A DNA stretch of 64,000 nucleotides from Sulfitobacter faviae. GTDB taxonomy: Bacteria; Pseudomonadota; Alphaproteobacteria; Rhodobacterales; Rhodobacteraceae. Within the stretch, counting starts at the first letter, position 1; each line of letters starts with the position of its first letter. The notes beneath the pieces were generated by a model. It did no database searches. It worked only from the letters and a program-made list of their open reading frames with translations, and was not told the origin of the DNA. Location: positions 2,914,001-2,978,000 of the forward strand of contig NZ_PGFQ01000001.1 in the NCBI RefSeq assembly GCF_029870955.1, read 5' to 3'. Below, one piece after another: positions 19,701-30,699 of this stretch. Both the position numbers and the translations under genes were made by a program.

Positions 19701-19804
19701 AATGACGCCCCATGGGCGCGCTGTTCGAGGCGGATCGGCCGGAAAGCCATCCACAAACTCCCAAGCGGGTGCCACAGAACGCGGATGACAGAAAAGGAAG
19801 ACGC

Positions 19805-20491
19805 ATGTTTGCGGTCATCAAGACAGGCGGCAAGCAATACAAGGTTCAAGCAGGCGATATGCTGCGCGTTGAACGTATTGCGGCCAATGCTGGCGAAACA
19901 GTCCAGTTCAACGAAGTTCTGATGCTGGGCGGCGACAGCCCCGTGCTCGGCGCGCCCACGGTTAAAGATGCAGGCGTTCAGGCCGAAGTCGTCGATCAGA
20001 TCAAAGGCGAAAAGGTCATCAACTTCGTCAAGCGCCGCCGGAAGCACTCTTCCAAGCGCACCAAGGGTCACCGTCAGAAGCTGACTCTGGTCAAGATCAC
20101 CGACATCCTCGCCTCCGGCGCAGAGAAGTCGGGCGTATCCGAAGCTGTCGGCACAGGCTCCGTAAGCGCCGCCGCCGTGGCTGCCATCACCGGCAAGACC
20201 GATGAGGCTGCGCAGATCAAGAAGGCCAAGAAGGCGAAAGCCACCAAGGCCGCTCCGAAAGCCGAGAAAGCCGACCAGATGTCGGAAGCTGGCGCGGACG
20301 ACCTGAAGGCGCTGAGCGGCGTTGGCCCCGCACTTGAGAAAAAGCTGCACGAAGCGGGCATCACCTCCTTCGCTCAAATCGCAGCATGGACCGAAGCGGA
20401 TATCGCTGAAGTTGACGAGAAACTGTCTTTCAAAGGCCGTATCCAGCGTGAAGGCTGGGTCGAACAGGCCAAAGAAAAGACCAAAGGCTAA
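19805..20491 (+). CDS. rplU: 50S ribosomal protein L21 with C-terminal helix-hairpin-helix domain
   Basis: 228 aa, about twice the usual 100-105 residues. Residues 1-100 are canonical L21 ([15 protein letters not shown]..., [24 protein letters not shown]). An Ala/Lys-rich linker follows, and then a domain at about residues 165-225 ([21 protein letters not shown]) of the HhH type seen in nucleic-acid-binding and NuoE-fused proteins. An AAGGAAG ribosome-binding site supports the ATG at 19805; longer in-frame starts are not credible. Followed at 12 nt by rpmA, the usual L21-L27 pair. Confidence 0.95.
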   Translation: MFAVIKTGGKQYKVQAGDMLRVERIAANAGETVQFNEVLMLGGDSPVLGAPTVKDAGVQAEVVDQIKGEKVINFVKRRRKHSSKRTKGHRQKLTLVKITDILASGAEKSGVSEAVGTGSVSAAAVAAITGKTDEAAQIKKAKKAKATKAAPKAEKADQMSEAGADDLKALSGVGPALEKKLHEAGITSFAQIAAWTEADIAEVDEKLSFKGRIQREGWVEQAKEKTKG

Positions 20492-20503
20492 GGAGAGACC
20501 GAG

Positions 20504-20773
20504 ATGGCACATAAAAAAGCAGGCGGTTCATCCCGTAACGGGCGCGACTCAGCTGGTCGTCGCCTTGGCGTGAAAAAATACGGCGGCGAAGCCGTCATCC
20601 CCGGCAACATCATCGTGCGTCAGCGCGGCACCAAGTTCTGGCCTGCCGAAGGCGTTGGCATGGGCAAGGATCACACGATCTTTGCAACCGTCGACGGCGC
20701 TGTGACCTTCCACAAAGGTCTGAAAAACCGCACGTTCATTTCGGTTCTGCCACGCGCGGAGGCCGCTGAATAA
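20504..20773 (+). CDS. rpmA: 50S ribosomal protein L27
   Basis: 89 aa, normal length. Begins [16 protein letters not shown] and contains GVKKYGGE and [25 protein letters not shown], the L27 signature. Its N-terminal tail reaches the peptidyl-transferase centre. Good GGAGAG ribosome-binding site; operon with rplU, ended by the terminator downstream. Confidence 0.98.
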   Translation: MAHKKAGGSSRNGRDSAGRRLGVKKYGGEAVIPGNIIVRQRGTKFWPAEGVGMGKDHTIFATVDGAVTFHKGLKNRTFISVLPRAEAAE

Positions 20774-20801
20774 GCCGTACCCCAAAGGGTTTGAAAAAAT
20801 C

Positions 20802-20837
20802 AGGGATCGGCGATACCGCCGGTCCCTTTTTCTTTTT
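20802..20837 (+). terminator. Rho-independent terminator after rpmA
   Basis: An 11-bp stem AGGGATCGGCG / CGCCGGTCCCT with one G-T pair is followed by TTTTTCTTTTT. Confidence 0.88.
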
Positions 20838-21063
20838 CGGAAAGACCCCCGATGTTTTTGTTTTCCAGTTTAGGGCCCATTGGCCTGCCGGGCCGTTTCT
20901 CCGCTCTTTGCGGAAGGCGGCTGAATTTTGATAAAGTCGTTACATTCGGCAGGGAGGAATATGTCGAATGTGTCAACGCCTCGGCGCGCGGGTTGCGCGC
21001 GATCGGGGCAGGGGCGGCCCGTCTGGCCAAAGGCCCCCAATCCAGTCTGTTCGGAGGAGGAAC

Positions 21064-21606
21064 ATGACGATGCAGTTGGAAGCGATTGTGAACCAACCCC
21101 TTATTGAGACAGAGCGGTTTGACCTGCGCCCGGTGCGCCGGTCCGACATGGGCATGATTGAGATGTATGCCAGCGACCCGCGGGTCGCCAATGCCACATC
21201 CTCGATCCCGCATCCGCTGCCGCCCGGCAGTGTTGAGGCCTATGTCACCCGCGCCATGTCCGATGACCGTGAAGAAGACGTCTGGGTCATGGACGGTACC
21301 CGCGCGGACAGTTCCGAAGTGATGGGCGTGATCTCCCTCACCCGGCTGGACCGCAACCAATCCGAAATCGGCTATTGGGTGGCACCGGCGTTCTGGAACA
21401 CGCATCTTGCCTCTGACGCGGTGCAGGCTTTGGTAAACGCTAACCCTTTGGGCAATGACGCGCTTTTTGCCTCTGTTTTCCATGACAACCCGGCCTCGGC
21501 CAAGGTGCTGACCAATGCGGGCTTTGTCTATCTCGGCGACGCGGAAACCTATTGCTTGGCCCGCGATGCTGCCGTACCCACATGGACCTATAGCCGCAAG
21601 CTGTAG
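21064..21606 (+). CDS. GNAT-family N-acetyltransferase (RimJ/RimL-like)
   Basis: 180 aa. The acetyl-CoA-dependent fold has strand pattern FDLRPVRRSDMGMIEMYASD at the start, IGYWVAPAFWN mid-protein and the terminal motif SVFHDNPASAKVLTNAGFVYLG. Proteins of this shape acetylate small molecules or protein N-termini; the substrate here is unknown. Its place between rpmA and obgE is common in Rhodobacterales. Strong GGAGGAGG ribosome-binding site. The 226 nt before it after the rpmA terminator show no convincing gene. Confidence 0.85.
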   Translation: MTMQLEAIVNQPLIETERFDLRPVRRSDMGMIEMYASDPRVANATSSIPHPLPPGSVEAYVTRAMSDDREEDVWVMDGTRADSSEVMGVISLTRLDRNQSEIGYWVAPAFWNTHLASDAVQALVNANPLGNDALFASVFHDNPASAKVLTNAGFVYLGDAETYCLARDAAVPTWTYSRKL

Positions 21607-23764
<2,158 letters not shown>

Positions 23765-23792
23765 GAGAAGATGAAGACAGGGGCATAAGGCT

Positions 23793-25058
23793 ATGAACGA
23801 CATCGAAAATATCTCTGAACTGATGGCCGATATCGGCGCCCGCGCCCGTGCAGCGGCAGCGCAACTGGCAACCGCCACGGCCGAGAGGAAACACGCCGCC
23901 CTGATCAGCGCTGCCGATGCGGTCTGGAAAAACCGGGCCGAGATCATTGCCGTCAATGAGCAAGACCTCGCCTTTGGCCGCGACAAGGGGCTGTCGGACG
24001 CCATGATGGACCGGCTGATGCTGAACGAAGAGCGTATTTGCGGCATGGTCGACGGGCTGCGGTCGGTCGCGGAACAGGTCGATCCGGTGGGCGAGGTAAT
24101 CGCTGAATGGGACCAGCCCTCGGGCCTGAACATTCAGCGGGTGCGTACCCCGCTCGGCGTGATCGGCGTGATCTATGAATCACGCCCTAATGTGACGGCG
24201 GATGCCGGCGCGCTTTGTCTCAAAGCGGGCAATGCGGTGATCCTGCGCGGCGGGTCGGAAAGCTTTCATTCATCGCGTGCCATCCACGCTTGTCTGCAAC
24301 AGGGGCTGCGGGATGCGGGCATGCCCGAAGACGCGGTGCAATTGGTCCCGACGCGCGACCGGGCGGCGGTGCGTGAGATGCTGACGATGACCGATACCAT
24401 CGACGTGATCGTGCCGCGCGGCGGCAAGGGGCTTGTCGGCTTGGTCCAGCGTGAGGCGCGGGTGCCGGTCTTTGCCCATCTGGAAGGCATCGTGCACATC
24501 TATATCGACGCCGAGGCGGACCCCGAGAAAGCGTTGAAGGTCGTGCTTAACGCCAAGACACGGCGGACGGGCATTTGCGGCGCGGCGGAATGTCTTTTGA
24601 TCCATGAGGATGTGGCCAAGACGATTGGCAATGGCGTGATCCGGGCGCTGATCGACGCAGGCGTCGAAGTGCGCGCTGATGCAGCCTTGCAGGATGTCCC
24701 CGGCACGGTCCCGGCCAGCGATGCGGATTGGGGGCAAGAATACCTCGATATGATCGTCGCGGCGCGGGTCGTCCCCGATCTGGACGCTGCGATGGCGCAT
24801 ATTCGCGAGTATGGATCGGGGCATACCGATTGCATCCTGACCGAGAATGCGGAGACCGCCGCGGCGTTCTTTAACGGGCTGGATTCGGCGATCCTGATGC
24901 ATAACGCCTCGACCCAATTCGCGGATGGGGGAGAGTTCGGCATGGGCGCAGAGATCGGCATCGCCACAGGCAAGCTTCATGCCCGCGGCCCCGTTGGCGC
25001 GGCGCAGTTGACGAGCTTCAAATACCTCGTGCGTGGCGAGGGGACCGTGCGCGGCTGA
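23793..25058 (+). CDS. proA: gamma-glutamyl phosphate reductase
   Basis: 421 aa, normal length. An aldehyde-dehydrogenase fold with [22 protein letters not shown], the glycine-rich ILRGGSES region and the catalytic cysteine in [13 protein letters not shown]. It reduces gamma-glutamyl phosphate to glutamate semialdehyde, the second step of proline synthesis. It lies 28 nt after proB. Confidence 0.97.
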   Translation: MNDIENISELMADIGARARAAAAQLATATAERKHAALISAADAVWKNRAEIIAVNEQDLAFGRDKGLSDAMMDRLMLNEERICGMVDGLRSVAEQVDPVGEVIAEWDQPSGLNIQRVRTPLGVIGVIYESRPNVTADAGALCLKAGNAVILRGGSESFHSSRAIHACLQQGLRDAGMPEDAVQLVPTRDRAAVREMLTMTDTIDVIVPRGGKGLVGLVQREARVPVFAHLEGIVHIYIDAEADPEKALKVVLNAKTRRTGICGAAECLLIHEDVAKTIGNGVIRALIDAGVEVRADAALQDVPGTVPASDADWGQEYLDMIVAARVVPDLDAAMAHIREYGSGHTDCILTENAETAAAFFNGLDSAILMHNASTQFADGGEFGMGAEIGIATGKLHARGPVGAAQLTSFKYLVRGEGTVRG

Positions 25059-25061
25059 CCT

Positions 25062-25664
25062 TTAGTAAGACAGGGTCAGTGCCGTATCGCTGTTGTCGAG
25101 CGTGATTTCTTTCCCCTGCGCTTCGGCCAGAATTGGCAAGAGCGCGAATTGAACCTGCGCGGGCTGTAGCGGCCGGTCCGGCCCGGGCTGTGTCAGCAGC
25201 GCCCAAAGTTCAGGGTCTATCGCGATTTTGTCGGCCTCGGCCTGTAGGGACCAATGGCCTGCCTCTTCGGCGATGGTGATCCGCCCGCCGTGGTGCAGGG
25301 CCGTTTCGATACAGAGCAGCGCGAGGAAGGCCATCCGTACGCAATTGCGCGATTGGGGGCTTGTGACCTGCCAATCAACCTCAACCCGCGAGGCGGCATA
25401 GAGATCACGTAGGATCGAAGTCACCTCGTTCTGGCCCATGGTCTGATCGCCCGCGGCCCCAAAGGCGATGCGGAAAAAGCGGATCCGGGCCGAGGCGCTT
25501 TCGACGCTTTGACCGATCAGGGCAAGCTCAGGCCCCGGGGCGGCCCCGGTGCCCGCCATCTGAAGCAATTCAAGCCCGTTGTTGATGGCCCCAATTGGCG
25601 ATATCAAGTCGTGGCAAATGCGGCTGCCGATCAGGGCGGGCAGGTCAATGTTAAGCTGGCCCAT
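25062..25664 (-). CDS. chpT: histidine phosphotransferase ChpT
   Basis: 200 aa. The DHp-like helix GSRICHDLISPIGAINNGLELL carries the phosphorylated His18 in HDL. A degenerate ATPase-like domain follows (DUF2328), lacking usable N/G boxes. ChpT relays phosphate from CckA to CtrA and CpdR in alphaproteobacterial cell-cycle and motility control. It converges on proA with 3 nt between stops and is divergent from the DUF3553 gene. Confidence 0.9.
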   Translation of the reverse strand: MGQLNIDLPALIGSRICHDLISPIGAINNGLELLQMAGTGAAPGPELALIGQSVESASARIRFFRIAFGAAGDQTMGQNEVTSILRDLYAASRVEVDWQVTSPQSRNCVRMAFLALLCIETALHHGGRITIAEEAGHWSLQAEADKIAIDPELWALLTQPGPDRPLQPAQVQFALLPILAEAQGKEITLDNSDTALTLSY

Positions 25665-25693
25665 GGTGGCCCCTTGGAATGATTGGAAACGGC

Positions 25694-25879
25694 ATGGATG
25701 ATCTGAACGCGCTGCTGACGCCGGGCATGTTGGTGATGCATCCGCAGCATCCCGAATGGGGCACGGGACAGGTGCAAAGCAATATCGGCGGCAAGGTGAC
25801 GGTCAACTTTCGTGACCAAGGCAAAGTGGTCATAGACAGCTTTCGTTTGGAATTAATGCCGGTATTTGATGAGGGATGA
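25694..25879 (+). CDS. DUF3553 small protein
   Basis: 61 aa. Sequence MDDLNALLTPGMLVMHP and WGTGQVQSNIGGKVTVNF matches DUF3553, a small beta-rich domain of unknown function also found next to UvrD-like domains. I prefer the ATG at 25694; an in-frame ATG at 25679 adds five residues. Divergent from chpT with only about 30 nt between, so the two share a promoter region. Confidence 0.75.
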   Translation: MDDLNALLTPGMLVMHPQHPEWGTGQVQSNIGGKVTVNFRDQGKVVIDSFRLELMPVFDEG

Positions 25880-25915
25880 CCCTTTCCAAATCCTTAATGG
25901 TGGAAGAAAATTTTC

Positions 25916-25930
25916 TTAAAGCAACCTTAA
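25916..25930. promoter_or_regulatory. CtrA-like site upstream of olsB
   Basis: TTAA-N7-TTAA matches the core of the CtrA consensus, about 100 nt before the olsB start. It abuts a perfect 14-bp palindrome AAGAAAATTTTCTT at 25904-25917. Single short motifs occur by chance, though the high GC content makes this less likely. Confidence 0.4.
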
Positions 25931-26027
25931 GGAGAGTAACCGATTTCCGCTTTCCCTGCAACTGTTGCGCCCGCGCAGCCGATTGCCTATCAGGCGGAGA
26001 CTTTCATTTCGGGCATAGGATTGGCCG

Positions 26028-26786
26028 ATGCCACGGGGCGTAGCAGCAGATTTTCAGGTCAGATTGGCGCAGACGGAGGCCGATGTGCAGGCGGCACAGC
26101 GGCTGCGGTATGACGTTTTCGTGCGCGAGTTGGGCGGCGGCGGGCCGATGGTCGATCATGCCGCCGGGTTGGAGCGGGACCGGTTCGATCCCTACTTTGA
26201 CCATCTGCTTTTGACCGACCGGCGCTGTGGTAAATTGGCGGGCGTCTACCGGGTGATGCGAGGCGATATGGCCGCGCGGGCAGGGGGCTTCTATTCGGCG
26301 GCGGAATATGATCTGGCGCCGCTTGTCCAGTCGGGGCGTAAGTTGTTGGAATTGGGGCGCTCTTGCCTTGACCCCGCTTATCGCGGTGGCACGGCGATGC
26401 ACCACCTTTGGGCCGCGCTTGCAGGCTATGTTGCCGAATATGAGATCGAGGTTCTCTTTGGCGTGGCGAGCTTTCACGGCACCGACACCGCGGCTCTGGC
26501 CGAGCCGCTTTCGCTTTTGCATCACCGGCATTTGGCACCGCCCGAACTGCGGGTCCGCGCGCGCGAATACGCGCCCATGGACCTGATCCCCGAGGCCGAG
26601 TTGGACCGGCGCAAGGCCATGCTGGCGGTGCCGAGCCTGATCAAAGCCTACCTTCGGCTGGGCGGCACCGTGGGCGAGGGGGCCTATATCGACCGGGCCT
26701 TCAACACCACGGATGTTTGCCTGATCCTTGATACGAAACAGATGAGCGCGCGGCAGATGCGGTTCTATAACGGGAGTGCTGCATGA
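26028..26786 (+). CDS. olsB: ornithine-acyl-ACP N-acyltransferase OlsB
   Basis: 252 aa GNAT-fold acyltransferase. The family pattern is clear: RLRYDVFVRELGGGG, DRFDPYFDHLLL, ELGRSCLDPAYRGG and FGVASFHGTD. OlsB adds a 3-hydroxyacyl group to ornithine, giving lyso-ornithine lipid. An in-frame stop at 26016 excludes an upstream start; AGGA precedes the ATG by 7 nt. It overlaps olsA by 4 nt. No Pho box is visible in the 148 nt upstream, although ornithine lipids often rise under phosphate limitation. Confidence 0.9.
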   Translation: MPRGVAADFQVRLAQTEADVQAAQRLRYDVFVRELGGGGPMVDHAAGLERDRFDPYFDHLLLTDRRCGKLAGVYRVMRGDMAARAGGFYSAAEYDLAPLVQSGRKLLELGRSCLDPAYRGGTAMHHLWAALAGYVAEYEIEVLFGVASFHGTDTAALAEPLSLLHHRHLAPPELRVRAREYAPMDLIPEAELDRRKAMLAVPSLIKAYLRLGGTVGEGAYIDRAFNTTDVCLILDTKQMSARQMRFYNGSAA

Positions 26787-27631
26787 GCACGACTTGGGAC
26801 AGCGACCAGCCGCCGCCAGAGCGGCGTTTGACGCTTGCCGGGACGCTGCGGGTCATGCTGCGCGGCGCGGCCTTGGCGATTTTGGTTTTCGGCGGGTTAC
26901 TGGTCTTGCTGCTGCTGCGCTTGATCGAGCGGCCAATTTTCGGCCTGCATCGGCCCATCACCCCCCATATCACGCAGATGGTATGCCGCGCGGCGTTCTG
27001 GGTGCTGGGCATGCGCTTTATCCGCCGCGGCACCCCGATGGAACGGCGCGGCGCGGTGGTGGCCAACCATACCTCATGGCTCGATATTTTTGCGCTGAAT
27101 GCGGCCAAACGGATCTACTTCGTCTCCAAATCCGAGGTGGCGGGCTGGCCCGGCATCGGCTGGCTGGCGCGGGCGACGGGTACCGTTTTTATCCGCCGCG
27201 ACCGGGCCGAGGCGCGCAACCAGACAGAGGTGTTTCGGACCCGCCTCTTGGCCGGGCATAAGCTGCTATTTTTCCCCGAGGGGACCAGCACCGACGGGTT
27301 TCAAGTGCTCCCCTTCAAGACCACGCTGTTCGAGGCCTTCTTTGATCCGGCCTTGCGCGATGAGATCGCGGTGCAGCCGGTCAGCGTGATCTACCACGCG
27401 CCGCAGGGTGAAGATCCGCGGTTCTATGGCTGGTGGGGGGATATGTCCTTTGGCGCGCATCTGCTAACGACGCTGGCCGCGGCCCGGCAAGGCGCGGTCG
27501 AGGTGGTCTATCACCCGCCGTTGCCGGTGGCGGAATACACCGGGCGCAAGGCGTTGGCGCAACGCTGCGAGGCGATCGTGCGCGCGGGGCATGCTCAGGC
27601 AGATGCTGATGGCGGGCCGCGCCTGCAATAA
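26783..27631 (+). CDS. olsA: lyso-ornithine lipid O-acyltransferase OlsA
   Basis: 282 aa. An N-terminal membrane segment (residues ~31-50) precedes the PlsC-type acyltransferase motifs NHTSWLD (catalytic His), RDRAEARNQ and FFPEGTSTDG. It adds the second acyl chain to complete ornithine lipid at the inner membrane. Coupled to olsB by a 4-nt overlap, the standard olsBA arrangement. A general 1-acylglycerol-3-phosphate acyltransferase is the alternative, made less likely by the neighbour. Confidence 0.9.
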   Translation: MSTTWDSDQPPPERRLTLAGTLRVMLRGAALAILVFGGLLVLLLLRLIERPIFGLHRPITPHITQMVCRAAFWVLGMRFIRRGTPMERRGAVVANHTSWLDIFALNAAKRIYFVSKSEVAGWPGIGWLARATGTVFIRRDRAEARNQTEVFRTRLLAGHKLLFFPEGTSTDGFQVLPFKTTLFEAFFDPALRDEIAVQPVSVIYHAPQGEDPRFYGWWGDMSFGAHLLTTLAAARQGAVEVVYHPPLPVAEYTGRKALAQRCEAIVRAGHAQADADGGPRLQ

Positions 27632-27635
27632 GCTC

Positions 27636-27664
27636 TTGCGCTGCGCCGCGCGCTGGCCTATATG
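27636..27664 (+). promoter_or_regulatory. candidate sigma-70 promoter for rpsB-tsf
   Basis: TTGCGC, a 17-nt spacer, then TATATG, located 121 nt before the rpsB start. A leader with small inverted repeats follows. Confidence 0.45.
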
Positions 27665-27785
27665 CGCCCCACTTGAACCCGCAGTCGGGGTTGGGCCTTT
27701 TGGGGAGAAATCCCAGATCGTCCGCCGGTTGGCAGCATGAGGCTGTCATACCCCCGATGAGGCTAAACCGGAAAGGTATAAAGAC

Positions 27786-28661
27786 ATGGCTCTTCCTGAG
27801 TTCTCCATGCGCCAACTGCTCGAAGCAGGCGTACACTTTGGTCACCAGACACAGCGCTGGAACCCCCGCATGGGCCCGTATATCTACGGCGCGCGCAACG
27901 GCATCCACATCATGGACCTCACACAGACCGTCCCCATGCTGGACGAAGCGCTGAAAGTGATCCGTGACACCGTCGCCAAGGGCGGCAGCGTTCTCTTCGT
28001 CGGCACCAAGCGTCAGGCCGCTCAGCCGATCGCCGACGCCGCAGAGAAATGCGCACAGTATTACATGAACCACCGTTGGCTCGGCGGTACGCTGACCAAC
28101 TGGCAGACCGTTTCGCAGTCGATCAACCGCCTGAAAAATATCGACGAACAGTCCGAGCGCGGCTTCGAAGGCCTGACCAAGAAAGAGCGTCTTGGCATGG
28201 AACGCGACCAAGCGAAGCTCGAAGCGTCGCTGGGTGGTATCCGCGAAATGGGCGGTCGCCCTGACCTGCTCTTCGTCATCGACGTGAAGAAAGAGTCGCT
28301 GGCCATCGCAGAAGCCAACAAGCTGGGCATCCCGGTTGTGGCCGTGGTTGACACCAACTGCTCGCCCGACGGTGTTGATTACATCATTCCCGGCAACGAC
28401 GACGCGGCCCGCGCCATCGCGCTCTACTGCGATCTGGCATCGCGCGCCGCTCTCGACGGCATGTCGGCTCAGCTGGGTGCGGCAGGCGTTGACCTGGGCG
28501 CCATGGAAGAAGCCCCCGAAGAAGAAGCCGTGAGCGAAGAAAGCACCGGCGTCGAAATCGGCAACGCGTCCGAAGAGACTCTGCACGACGATGCCATGGG
28601 CAAAGACGCGCCGCTGGACATCGAATCCAAGAAAGAGACCGTCGCCAAAGCCGAAGGCTAA
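27786..28661 (+). CDS. rpsB: 30S ribosomal protein S2
   Basis: 291 aa. The core residues ~1-230 are canonical ([55 protein letters not shown]). The C-terminal ~50 residues form an acidic Glu-rich extension usual in this group. The codon choice is strongly biased, as for highly expressed genes. An AAAGG ribosome-binding site precedes the ATG. First gene of rpsB-tsf. Confidence 0.98.
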   Translation: MALPEFSMRQLLEAGVHFGHQTQRWNPRMGPYIYGARNGIHIMDLTQTVPMLDEALKVIRDTVAKGGSVLFVGTKRQAAQPIADAAEKCAQYYMNHRWLGGTLTNWQTVSQSINRLKNIDEQSERGFEGLTKKERLGMERDQAKLEASLGGIREMGGRPDLLFVIDVKKESLAIAEANKLGIPVVAVVDTNCSPDGVDYIIPGNDDAARAIALYCDLASRAALDGMSAQLGAAGVDLGAMEEAPEEEAVSEESTGVEIGNASEETLHDDAMGKDAPLDIESKKETVAKAEG

Positions 28662-28680
28662 GCGTCACGGACCTGAAACA

Positions 28681-28702
28681 CGGGGCAGGGTAACCTGCCC
28701 CG
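28681..28702 (+). terminator. perfect hairpin between rpsB and tsf
   Basis: CGGGGCAGG-gtaa-CCTGCCCCG is a 9-bp perfect stem with a tetraloop, followed by ATTTCC rather than a strong T run. It may be a weak terminator/attenuator or an mRNA-stabilising hairpin setting the S2 to EF-Ts ratio. Confidence 0.55.
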
Positions 28703-28759
28703 ATTTCCACCAGAGGCGGGCCTTGGGCCTGCACCCGATTTCCAAAGGAGAACCAAGAG

Positions 28760-29635
28760 ATGGCAATCACAGCATCCATGGTCAAGGAACTGCGCGACAG
28801 CACCGGCGCAGGCATGATGGACGCCAAGAAGGCATTGACAGAAAACGACGGCGACATGGAAGCCGCTGTCGACTGGCTGCGCACCAAAGGTCTGGCCAAA
28901 GCGGCGAAGAAATCCGGCCGTACCGCTGCCGAAGGTCTTGTGGCTGTTAAGGTCGAAGGCGGTCACGGTGTCGCGGTTGAGGTGAACTCTGAAACTGACT
29001 TCGTCGGCAAGAACGCCGAATTCCAATCCATGGTCAGCAACATCGCCGATGCCGCGCTGAAAGTGGACGATGTCGAAGCGCTGAAAGCGGCTGAGATCGA
29101 CGGCAAATCCGTTGAAACCACCCTGACAGACGCCATCGCCAAAATCGGCGAGAACATGTCCCTGCGCCGCATGCAGAGCATCGAAGGCGAGACTGTCGTC
29201 TCCTACGTCCACAACGCCGCCGCACCCGGCATGGGCAAAATCGGCGTTCTGGTCGCTATGACCGGTGGCAACGAGGAACTGGGCAAGCAGATCGCGATGC
29301 ACATCGCCGCTGTGAACCCCGCGTCGCTCTCCGAAGCTGATCTGGACCCGGCCGTGGTCGAGAAAGAGAAGCAGGTTCAGATGGACATCGCCCGCGAAAG
29401 CGGCAAGCCCGAAGCCGTGATCGAGAAAATGATCACCGGCCGCATGCAGAAGTACATGTCCGAAGTGACACTGGTGAACCAGTCCTTCGTCGTGAACCCT
29501 GACCTGACCGTCGGCAAAGCCGCCGAAGAAGCGGGCGCAACCATCACTGGTTTCGTGCGTCTGGAAGTTGGCGAAGGCATCGAAGTCGTCAAAGAAGACT
29601 TCGCAGCGGAAGTGGCGAAAGCCGCGAAGGGCTAA
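28760..29635 (+). CDS. tsf: elongation factor Ts
   Basis: 291 aa, normal length. It contains the EF-Ts signatures [16 protein letters not shown] near residue 12 and the core [14 protein letters not shown], plus [16 protein letters not shown] near the C-terminus. It is the guanine-nucleotide exchange factor for EF-Tu. Good AAAGGAGAA ribosome-binding site, 98 nt after rpsB. Confidence 0.98.
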   Translation: MAITASMVKELRDSTGAGMMDAKKALTENDGDMEAAVDWLRTKGLAKAAKKSGRTAAEGLVAVKVEGGHGVAVEVNSETDFVGKNAEFQSMVSNIADAALKVDDVEALKAAEIDGKSVETTLTDAIAKIGENMSLRRMQSIEGETVVSYVHNAAAPGMGKIGVLVAMTGGNEELGKQIAMHIAAVNPASLSEADLDPAVVEKEKQVQMDIARESGKPEAVIEKMITGRMQKYMSEVTLVNQSFVVNPDLTVGKAAEEAGATITGFVRLEVGEGIEVVKEDFAAEVAKAAKG

Positions 29636-29658
29636 GCCTTCTCGACCTGAAGAATATG

Positions 29659-29689
29659 GGGCGGTGCATTCCGATGCGCCGCCCTTTTT
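29659..29689 (+). terminator. Rho-independent terminator after tsf
   Basis: An 11-bp stem GGGCGGTGCAT / ATGCGCCGCCC with one G-T pair is followed by TTTTT. Confidence 0.88.
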
Positions 29690-29772
29690 CGTGGGCAATC
29701 ACCGATGGCGACGCCGACACAAACGACAGCTCGAAGCATCAGGGCAAGTTCTGGATGGGGCAGGGGAAGGAT

Positions 29773-29935
29773 CCGGTCAGCCAGGCGAAAAATAAACCTG
29801 ACTGAGACCGGCGAGCCAAAAAGCGCCTTGGTATTACAAGGATTAAAGGCCCGTCGTACCGCGGGTGCGAACACCCGCGATACTGGCGGACCATGGCCAT
29901 CTACTACCTGAGGTGCCAGTAAGGTATTCCATACC
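29773..29935. other. non-coding stretch of consecutive hairpins, possible structured RNA
   Basis: No convincing gene lies between the tsf terminator and luxR. Instead, four clean hairpins and a longer 6-bp pairing follow one another. (1) CCGGTC / GACCGG encloses CAGG / CCTG (29773-29811). (2) CCTTG-gtatta-CAAGG (29826-29841). (3) CGCGGGTG-cgaa-CACCCGCG extended by GTA / TAC (29856-29883). (4) ACTGGC / GCCAGT (29882-29920). (5) GGTAT-tcc-ATACC (29923-29935). They start 8 nt past the luxR stop on the minus strand. They could form a structured RNA or an unusually folded 3' region, or be a remnant of a mobile element. Family not recognised. Confidence 0.4.
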
Positions 29936-29943
29936 CTAATATA

Positions 29944-30699
29944 TTACGGATCCATCACAAACATCTGGTTCGCAAAGGCCGCTTTCAGCACCGCCTGAGC
30001 CGTCGTCTCGACCGACAAAGCCTCCCGCGCGAGGCGCAGGTGTTTTTCGACCGTAGGCGCCGTCAGACCCATCAGCAGGGCGATATCCTGCGTGGTCTTG
30101 CCATCTCCGACCCATTGCAGCACCTCCAGTTGACGCCGCGTGAGGCTGCGGTTAGGGCTGCTATAGGGCAGGGAGAGGATCTTCAGATGCGCAATTTCAT
30201 TCATCAACTGAATGTCAGCGCCATGCGTGGCCCAAATCGCATCCACCTCATCCTGAGACAGGCCACGGCGCGCTGTTAGCGCAATCGCCCCCTTGGACCG
30301 GGCCGAGATCGAGCGGAAGCTGATCGTATAGCCCGCCGTCACATCCATGCTGGCGTTGAAGTCGATCACTCGTTTTTCGGTCTCCGATAAGCCATCGCGC
30401 TGCGTGATTTCCGCCAAGGAGCCCCAGCTACAGGCGCCTTCGTTGTTGAGCGCCCAACGCAGCATCGGCGCGTTGAAGTAGAGCCCACTGTGCACATAGC
30501 CGTTGAGGTATTCCGTGCTTTGATTGCTCAGAATCACGAAATCCGCCGGATCGCCCAAAGAGGTCGGTGTGCGGTAGCGCGTAAAGCCGTAGATCAGCCG
30601 GTCGAACCCATAGTCAGCCATCTGTCGCGTATGGGCATCCCAGAGTTCTTCGATTGTCGGGCTATGCGCGATCTGATGAAGATAGTCGCGCAAATTCAT
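29944..30699 (-). CDS. LuxR-family regulator with autoinducer-binding-like domain, no luxI partner
   Basis: 251 aa. The N-terminal domain resembles AHL-binding domains (WDAHTRQMADYGFDRLIYGF, ACSWGSL); the C-terminal helix-turn-helix is typical (LTRRQLEVLQWVGDGKTTQDIALLMGLTAPTVEKHL). Of the residues that line the AHL pocket in TraR, the first Trp is Tyr (STEYLNGY) and the invariant Asp-Pro is replaced in YFNAPML. Classical AHL binding is therefore doubtful. I start at 30699, where ATG overlaps the aroQ stop (TAATG); an ATG 22 codons upstream lies inside aroQ. No synthase gene is in the window. Confidence 0.85.
   Translation of the reverse strand: MNLRDYLHQIAHSPTIEELWDAHTRQMADYGFDRLIYGFTRYRTPTSLGDPADFVILSNQSTEYLNGYVHSGLYFNAPMLRWALNNEGACSWGSLAEITQRDGLSETEKRVIDFNASMDVTAGYTISFRSISARSKGAIALTARRGLSQDEVDAIWATHGADIQLMNEIAHLKILSLPYSSPNRSLTRRQLEVLQWVGDGKTTQDIALLMGLTAPTVEKHLRLAREALSVETTAQAVLKAAFANQMFVMDP

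Noticed and set aside
20852..21067. 71-codon frame before the GNAT gene
   Set aside because: Poor ribosome-binding site; ends over the GNAT start and resembles no known protein.
27381..28586. 401-codon minus-strand frame opposite olsA and rpsB
   Set aside because: Shadow frame spanning two well-defined + strand genes and the gap between them.
29705..29911. 68-codon + strand frame in the tsf-luxR gap
   Set aside because: No ribosome-binding site and no recognisable domain. The same bases form a chain of hairpins, so non-coding sequence fits better.
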